NCBI GenBank assembly: GCA_016218025.1
Contig: JACRFD010000038.1
Coordinates: 1-64,000, forward strand
DNA length: 64,000 bases
Reading direction: 5' to 3'
DNA from: Ignavibacteriales bacterium
GTDB lineage: Bacteria; Bacteroidota; Ignavibacteria; UBA10030; SZUA-254
Part shown: piece by piece, positions 58,569 through 64,000 of the stretch
Layout: each line of letters begins with the position of its first letter
Position numbering within the stretch: the stretch's first letter is position 1
Notes under the pieces: generated by a model
What the model was told of the DNA's origin: nothing
The model's input: the letters and a program-made list of their open reading frames with translations, nothing else
Database searches by the model: none
Program-made: the position numbers and the translations under genes

Positions 58569-59879
58569 ATGTCAAAAATAGAAGTTGTAATGCCGCAATT
58601 AGGCGAGAGTCTCACCGAAGGTACGATTGTGAAATGGCACAAAAAGTTGGGTGATAAAATCAAAAAAGATGAAACGCTTCTTGAAATAAGTACCGATAAA
58701 GTCGATTCTGAAATTCCATCACCTGCATCAGGCGTGATTACAAAAATATTTTTTGATGAACAAAAGACTGTGGAAGTTCGCACCGTGATTGCTGAGATAG
58801 AAACAGATGCTTCAGCAGTATCTATAGAAGCTCCATCAAAATCTCCCAATGCACCGAAAGCGGCTCCTATAAAAGAATCGGCTCAAGCCCCATCCACACA
58901 AACAACATCTGCAGAGAAGCCGGCTGGCGGAAGATTTTATTCTCCTCTTGTTCTCAGTATAGCACGCGAGGAAGGGATTTCGATGGGAGAACTTGAACAA
59001 CTATCAGGTTCAGGTGAGGGAGGACGTGTTACAAAGAAAGACATGCTTGCATATGTGAGCACAAGGCAAGTAAGTAAACCCTCTCAATCAACTACTCAGC
59101 CGGTAACACCATCTCCGGTAGGTCATCTTGAAACGACATTGAAGCATGTTGAATCTGGAGATTTAGCTCAGAAATATCCATCACCTCAATATGAAATTTT
59201 GCAGATGAGTAATGTCATTGCGAAGATGGCTGAACATATGGTGAAAAGCGTAAACACATCACCGCATGTTTGGGCTGTGCATGAATGCGATATGACCAAT
59301 GTTGATAAAGCGCGCAGAAAGAATGCCGAGTCATTTGAAAAACGTGAAGGATTCAAGTTAACCTACACGCCATTTGTCTGCGATGCTGTTATTAAAGCTT
59401 TGAAGCAATTCCCGCTTGTCAATGCTTCGGTAGATGGAGACAAAATTATTCTGAAGAAATTCGTCAACCTTGGAATTGCCGTTGCAGCAGAGAACGGATT
59501 GATTGTTCCTGTAATCAAAAATGCTGACGAAAAAAATTTCGTTGGGCTTGCTCGGTTTTTGAATGACCTTGCAACAAGAGCGCGCATCAAACGACTTGTT
59601 CCATCTGAGATTGAAGGAGGTACATTTACAATCACGAATTTCGGTGTATTCAATACTTTAATTGGAATACCGATTATCAACCAGCCACAAGTTGCAATAC
59701 TCGGTACGGGTGCAGTAAAGAAGCGTCCTGTTGTTATCAACGATGCCATTGCCATCCGATCAATTGCACATTTAACTCTGGCATTCGATCATCGCATAGT
59801 TGATGGCGCTTTAGGTGGAACGTTTTTAGAAACGGTTTGCAAGTTGTTAGAGAATTACGATTCGGAAAAAGTACTATAA
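58569..59879 (+). CDS. Dihydrolipoamide acyltransferase E2
   Basis: Lipoyl domain DETLLEISTDKVDSEIPSPASGVI; peripheral subunit-binding domain; catalytic LTLAFDHRIVDGALGGTFL. Confidence 0.95.
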   Translation: MSKIEVVMPQLGESLTEGTIVKWHKKLGDKIKKDETLLEISTDKVDSEIPSPASGVITKIFFDEQKTVEVRTVIAEIETDASAVSIEAPSKSPNAPKAAPIKESAQAPSTQTTSAEKPAGGRFYSPLVLSIAREEGISMGELEQLSGSGEGGRVTKKDMLAYVSTRQVSKPSQSTTQPVTPSPVGHLETTLKHVESGDLAQKYPSPQYEILQMSNVIAKMAEHMVKSVNTSPHVWAVHECDMTNVDKARRKNAESFEKREGFKLTYTPFVCDAVIKALKQFPLVNASVDGDKIILKKFVNLGIAVAAENGLIVPVIKNADEKNFVGLARFLNDLATRARIKRLVPSEIEGGTFTITNFGVFNTLIGIPIINQPQVAILGTGAVKKRPVVINDAIAIRSIAHLTLAFDHRIVDGALGGTFLETVCKLLENYDSEKVL

Positions 59880-59968
59880 CAAACTCGAAGTCCTAAATTT
59901 GAAACACTAAACAAATTCAAAAATACAAAATCGAAAATTTAAAACGATATGATTTAGAAGATCGAACT

Positions 59969-60292
59969 TTGCTCTTTGCAAAACGAGTATCTGCATTTGT
60001 AAACTTAGTACCAAAGAATATTTCCAACATTGAATATTGCAAACAGATTGTAAGATCGTCCGGTTCTGTTGGAGCAAATTACATTGAAGCTAATGAATCA
60101 TTGGGTAAAAAAGATTTTCTATTACATCTGAAAATCTCTCGTAAAGAAGCTAAAGAAACACGGTATTGGTTGAACCTTATTACATGTGATCGAAATCAGG
60201 AAGAAGAAAAAGCGGAACTGATTCAGGAATCAACTGAATTGATGAAAATATTTGGATCAATAATAACTAAGAAAGAAAAATTAAATATTTGA
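59969..60292 (+). CDS. Four-helix-bundle protein (23S rRNA intervening-sequence protein family); start uncertain
   Basis: RTLLFAKRVSAFVNLVPKN...IVRSSGSVGANYIEANESLGKKDFLLHLKISRKEAKETRYWLNLI; frame continues upstream to about 59903 (YDLED...) without ATG/GTG. Confidence 0.8.
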   Translation: MLFAKRVSAFVNLVPKNISNIEYCKQIVRSSGSVGANYIEANESLGKKDFLLHLKISRKEAKETRYWLNLITCDRNQEEEKAELIQESTELMKIFGSIITKKEKLNI

Positions 60293-60344
60293 ATTTAGAT
60301 ATTAGAATTTATTTAGGATTTAGAGCTTAGGTTTTAGTAATTAA

Positions 60345-61208
60345 ATGAGTATAAACGTAGAAAATATAAAAACTCTCCGCCGTCCGGATTGGCTGAAAGC
60401 AAAGATACCATCGGGCGAAACGTATGCTCATCTGAAGAAATTGATCGACGGTAAAAATCTTCACACAGTTTGCGAAGAGGCAAGATGTCCCAATATGGGA
60501 GAATGCTGGAACCACGGCACCGCGACGTTCATGATTCTCGGTGATGTTTGTACACGTAGTTGCGGCTTTTGTGCTGTGAAGACAGGCAAGCCGACTGAAC
60601 TTGATGCACAGGAACCGTATAGGGTTGCTGAAGCAGTTAAGACGATGGGTGTCCGTCATGCCGTTATTACTTCGGTCAACCGTGATGAATTGTTCGATGG
60701 CGGTGCGCAGATATTCTCTGAAACTATCAGACAAATTCGGGCAATAGCACCTAATACCAAAGTGGAAGTGCTAATTCCCGATTTCAAAGGAGATGAATTT
60801 GCATTGGATATTGTCCTGGATGCATTTCCGGATATATTGAATCACAATGTTGAAACAGTCCCACGATTATATCTTGCAGTCCGACCTCAGGCAAACTATG
60901 AAAGATCGCTTGAAGTTTTGAGCCGGGCTAAGAAGCGCGGGTTTATTACTAAAACAGGATTGATGTTAGGCATTGGTGAGAGGACCGAGGAAATTATAGA
61001 AGTAATGCAAGACCTCCGGAAAATCGATTGCGATATAATTACACTTGGACAATATCTCCAGCCGAGCAAAGAACATTTACCGATAGATCGATATGTACAT
61101 CCCGACGAGTTTAAAATGCTAAAAGAAACCGGTATGAATATGGGATTCAAACATGTTGAGTCGGGACCGCTTGTCAGAAGCTCGTATCATGCGGAAGGAC
61201 AAATTTAA
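60345..61208 (+). CDS. lipA: Lipoyl synthase
   Basis: [39 protein letters not shown] (two Fe-S motifs); [19 protein letters not shown]. Confidence 0.97.
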   Translation: MSINVENIKTLRRPDWLKAKIPSGETYAHLKKLIDGKNLHTVCEEARCPNMGECWNHGTATFMILGDVCTRSCGFCAVKTGKPTELDAQEPYRVAEAVKTMGVRHAVITSVNRDELFDGGAQIFSETIRQIRAIAPNTKVEVLIPDFKGDEFALDIVLDAFPDILNHNVETVPRLYLAVRPQANYERSLEVLSRAKKRGFITKTGLMLGIGERTEEIIEVMQDLRKIDCDIITLGQYLQPSKEHLPIDRYVHPDEFKMLKETGMNMGFKHVESGPLVRSSYHAEGQI

Positions 61209-61278
61209 TCTGACAATTAATAAAATCAACAATTCATTAATCATCCACCGAATCAAAATAAAGGTTAAGGGATTCTTT

Positions 61279-63372
61279 ATGCATAAAATCCAAATATTTA
61301 CCGTACTAACATTGATTTTGAGTAGTATCATTATGGCTCAAACAAATAATAATCCGTTCTTCAAAGAATGGAATACGCCATTTCAAACACCGCCGTTCAA
61401 CGAAATAAAACTTGAACATTATCTTCCAGCATTTGAAGAGGGTATGAAACAGCAGAAAGCGGCGGTCGATTCGATTGCCAATAGTTCGGAAGAGCCGACT
61501 TTTGAAAATACCATCGAAGCTATGGAAAACAGCAGCGAGTTTTTAGATCGAGTTGACAATGTTTTTTTTGCATTGAACTCGGCAAATACAAACGATGAAA
61601 TGCAGAAGCTTGCACGACAACTGACTCCTATGATTTCGAAACATAATGACGATATTAATCTTAATCCGAAATTATTCGAAAGAGTTAAAAAATTATACGA
61701 CAAAAAGAATTCGTTAAAACTATCCTCCGAGCAAAACACAGTGCTTGAAAATTATTATCGTGGTTTTGTAAGGGCGGGTGCAAATTTAAGTGAAGTCGAC
61801 AAAGAAAAGTTACGTAAATTGAATGAAGAACTAAGCATGCTTGGTCTGAAATTTGGCGAGAATATGCTAAAGGAAACAAACGCTGTTGGATTAGCTGTTG
61901 AGAATGAAGAGGATTTAGCAGGATTATCGCCGGATGTCATCAAAGCAGCTGGTGAAATGGCACGGTCAAAACAGCTTCAGGAAAATTTTGCTTTTACACT
62001 TCAGAAGCCAAGCTTCATACCATTTTTACAATATTCCGACCGGAGAGATTTAAGGGAGAATATTTTTAAAGCTTATATCAATCGATGTAACAATAATAAT
62101 GAATACGATAATAAAAAATTATTATCAAAGATTGCTTCTCTGCGCGTAGCAAAGGCGAATCTTCTTGGATATAAAACTCACGCAGATTTTGTTCTTGAAC
62201 GCAACATGGCTAAGAAACCTGAAAATGTTTACAAATTCTTGAAAGAGATATGGACACCCGCAGTGAAAAGAGCCGTGAACGAAGCCGCTGACATGCAAAA
62301 GATTATAGGCGATGAAGGAAAAAATTTCAAACTTGAGCCATGGGATTGGTGGTATTATGCCGAAAAAGTAAAAAAAGAAAAATACAGTCTCGATGAAGAA
62401 ATGCTTCGTCCATATTTTAAAATGGAAAATGTGCGTCAGGGAGTTTTTGATGTTGCTTCGAAACTTTATGGAATTCAGTTTGTCGAAAGAAATGATATAC
62501 AGGTTTACCATCCGGATGTTAAAGTATTTGAAGTTAAAGAAGCGGATGGAAAACATTTAGGAATATTTTATTCAGATTATTTCCCGCGCGATGGAAAACG
62601 GAGCGGTGCATGGTCGAGCACATTCCGTGGACAATCGAACATGAAAGGAAAATATATAACTCCGCTTGTTTTCAATGTCGGTAATTTTGCAAAACCAACT
62701 GCCGATAAACCTTCGCTGATGAGTTTGGATGAAGTGAACACTCTGTTCCACGAATTTGGTCACGCGTTGCAAAGACTTTTCGCGAACACAACATACCCCA
62801 CCGCTCAATGGGTGCCGCGCGATTTTGTTGAGTTACCATCGCAGATAATGGAAAATTGGGCAACCGAACCAAAAGTGCTGAAGATGTACGCCAAGCATTA
62901 TCAAACCGGTGAGCCGATGCCACAGGAACTGATCGACAAACTGTTGAACGCAAGTTTGTTCAACCAGGGATTTGAAACTGTAGAATATATCGCTGCATCG
63001 ATATTAGATATGGATTGGCACACGTTAGCCGATACAACACAGCGCGATGTACCGGCATTTGAAAAACAATCGTTGACAAACATCGGTTTGATACCGCAGA
63101 TTGAATCACGTTACCAGAGCACGAACTTTCAGCATATTTTTAGTGGCGGATATTCGGCAGGATATTACAGCTATCTTTGGGCGGCTGTGCTTGATGCAGA
63201 TGCTTTCAACGCTATAACGGAAAAAGATTTATTCGATCAAAAAATGGCGGCATCTTTCAGGAAGAATGTTCTATCGGGCGGTGCGGCAGCAGACGCTATG
63301 GAAGCATACAAACGTTTCCGCGGCAGCGAACCGAAGATAGATGCGTTGTTAAAGAAACGTGGATTGAATTAG
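61279..63372 (+). CDS. M3 family metallopeptidase (Dcp-like), secreted
   Basis: Signal peptide MHKIQIFTVLTLILSSIIMAQ; LFHEFGHALQRLFANTTYP zinc motif. Confidence 0.93.
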   Translation: MHKIQIFTVLTLILSSIIMAQTNNNPFFKEWNTPFQTPPFNEIKLEHYLPAFEEGMKQQKAAVDSIANSSEEPTFENTIEAMENSSEFLDRVDNVFFALNSANTNDEMQKLARQLTPMISKHNDDINLNPKLFERVKKLYDKKNSLKLSSEQNTVLENYYRGFVRAGANLSEVDKEKLRKLNEELSMLGLKFGENMLKETNAVGLAVENEEDLAGLSPDVIKAAGEMARSKQLQENFAFTLQKPSFIPFLQYSDRRDLRENIFKAYINRCNNNNEYDNKKLLSKIASLRVAKANLLGYKTHADFVLERNMAKKPENVYKFLKEIWTPAVKRAVNEAADMQKIIGDEGKNFKLEPWDWWYYAEKVKKEKYSLDEEMLRPYFKMENVRQGVFDVASKLYGIQFVERNDIQVYHPDVKVFEVKEADGKHLGIFYSDYFPRDGKRSGAWSSTFRGQSNMKGKYITPLVFNVGNFAKPTADKPSLMSLDEVNTLFHEFGHALQRLFANTTYPTAQWVPRDFVELPSQIMENWATEPKVLKMYAKHYQTGEPMPQELIDKLLNASLFNQGFETVEYIAASILDMDWHTLADTTQRDVPAFEKQSLTNIGLIPQIESRYQSTNFQHIFSGGYSAGYYSYLWAAVLDADAFNAITEKDLFDQKMAASFRKNVLSGGAAADAMEAYKRFRGSEPKIDALLKKRGLN

Positions 63373-63397
63373 TTATTGAATTAAGAATTACTTGCTG

Positions 63398-63420
63398 GTT
63401 CCCAAAGTCTCTTTGGGAAC
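63398..63420. repeat. Perfect 10-bp-arm palindrome
   Basis: GTTCCCAAAG-tct-CTTTGGGAAC. Confidence 0.85.
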
Positions 63421-63431
63421 TATCTGAACTG

Positions 63432-63458
63432 ACGGCAGGATTTATTTAGTCCTGCCGT
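63432..63458. terminator. Hairpin between convergent genes, possibly bidirectional terminator
   Basis: ACGGCAGGA-tttatttag-TCCTGCCGT; its right arm lies inside the last codons of the minus-strand VOC gene. Confidence 0.55.
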
Positions 63459-63963
63459 TTACTATTTTATTAAACTCAGCATCGACCGGTTCCCACAATT
63501 CAATTTTATTCCCTTCGATATCGAGTATATGTATAAACTTGCCGTAATCGTATGTTTCCATTGTGTCGAGTATGGTTACATTATCTTTCTTGAATTGTTC
63601 CAGCAATGCCTCGAGATTTTCAACACGATAGTTGATCATGAAATCTTTTGTCGAGGGATTGAAATATTTAGTAGAATCCGCGAACGCACTCCATTGCGTG
63701 AACCCGTATTTTGAGCTGTCGCTGCCTTGCCGCCATTCAAAGCTTGTTCCATATTTGTCCATATTCATACCAAGATTTTTAGAATACCATTCCTTTATCT
63801 TCTTTGTGTCTTTGCATTTAAAGAAGATTCCGCCGATGCCGGTTACTTTTTTCGTGGAAGATTCACTTTTATAAGTTGTTTGAAAATTATTGAATGTAAA
63901 ACCTAAAGCAAATGATAGAATCATTGCAATGGCAAATATAAGATATAATGTTGCATTTTTCAT
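63442..63963 (-). CDS. VOC (glyoxalase/bleomycin resistance) family protein with N-terminal signal/TM
   Basis: TGIGGIFFKCKDTKKIKEWYSKNLGMNMDKYGTSFEW...KFIHILDIEGNKIELWEPV. Confidence 0.88.
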   Translation of the reverse strand: MKNATLYLIFAIAMILSFALGFTFNNFQTTYKSESSTKKVTGIGGIFFKCKDTKKIKEWYSKNLGMNMDKYGTSFEWRQGSDSSKYGFTQWSAFADSTKYFNPSTKDFMINYRVENLEALLEQFKKDNVTILDTMETYDYGKFIHILDIEGNKIELWEPVDAEFNKIVNGRTK

Positions 63964-64000
63964 AATAGTTACTCCATTCATTAATTTATATCTTTTCATT

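Overview
This 64 kb window reads as chromosomal DNA from a Bacteroidota/Ignavibacteria-like bacterium. The taxonomic guess rests on type IX secretion (T9SS) C-terminal sorting domains of the YPNPFNP type and on overall gene style. It is mostly housekeeping and envelope genes: ackA, lysS, TonB receptor, S41/M23/M14/M64/M3 peptidases, ybeY, topA, xerC/D, hpf-hprK, BamA-like protein, holB, metG, fumarase, tRNA-Thr(CGT), atpDC, alr, manC, rlpA, RpiB-like, lytic transglycosylase, pyruvoyl-dependent arginine decarboxylase, smpB, and a lipoate/2-oxoacid dehydrogenase cluster (lpd-orf-lipB-E1-E2-orf-lipA). No rRNA, CRISPR array, prophage or transposase was recognised. The most interesting parts are: (1) a three-gene minus-strand set at 49.6-53.8 kb (divergent sigma-like protein, zinc-finger membrane protein with an FG-GAP-like exterior, LamG/T9SS secreted protein) that looks like a cell-surface signalling module; (2) an orphan structured ncRNA candidate at about 47.39-47.57 kb with a near-perfect sigma70 promoter; (3) tandem secreted serine proteases followed by a stand-alone copy of their N-terminal domain (30.5-33.5 kb); (4) an RpiB-like protein whose catalytic Cys and Gly-rich loop are replaced; (5) several classes of palindromic dispersed repeats around 48-53 kb and 63.4 kb, and a toxin-antitoxin pair flanked by an imperfect 25-bp direct repeat. 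All family names come from motif recognition by eye; no database search was run.
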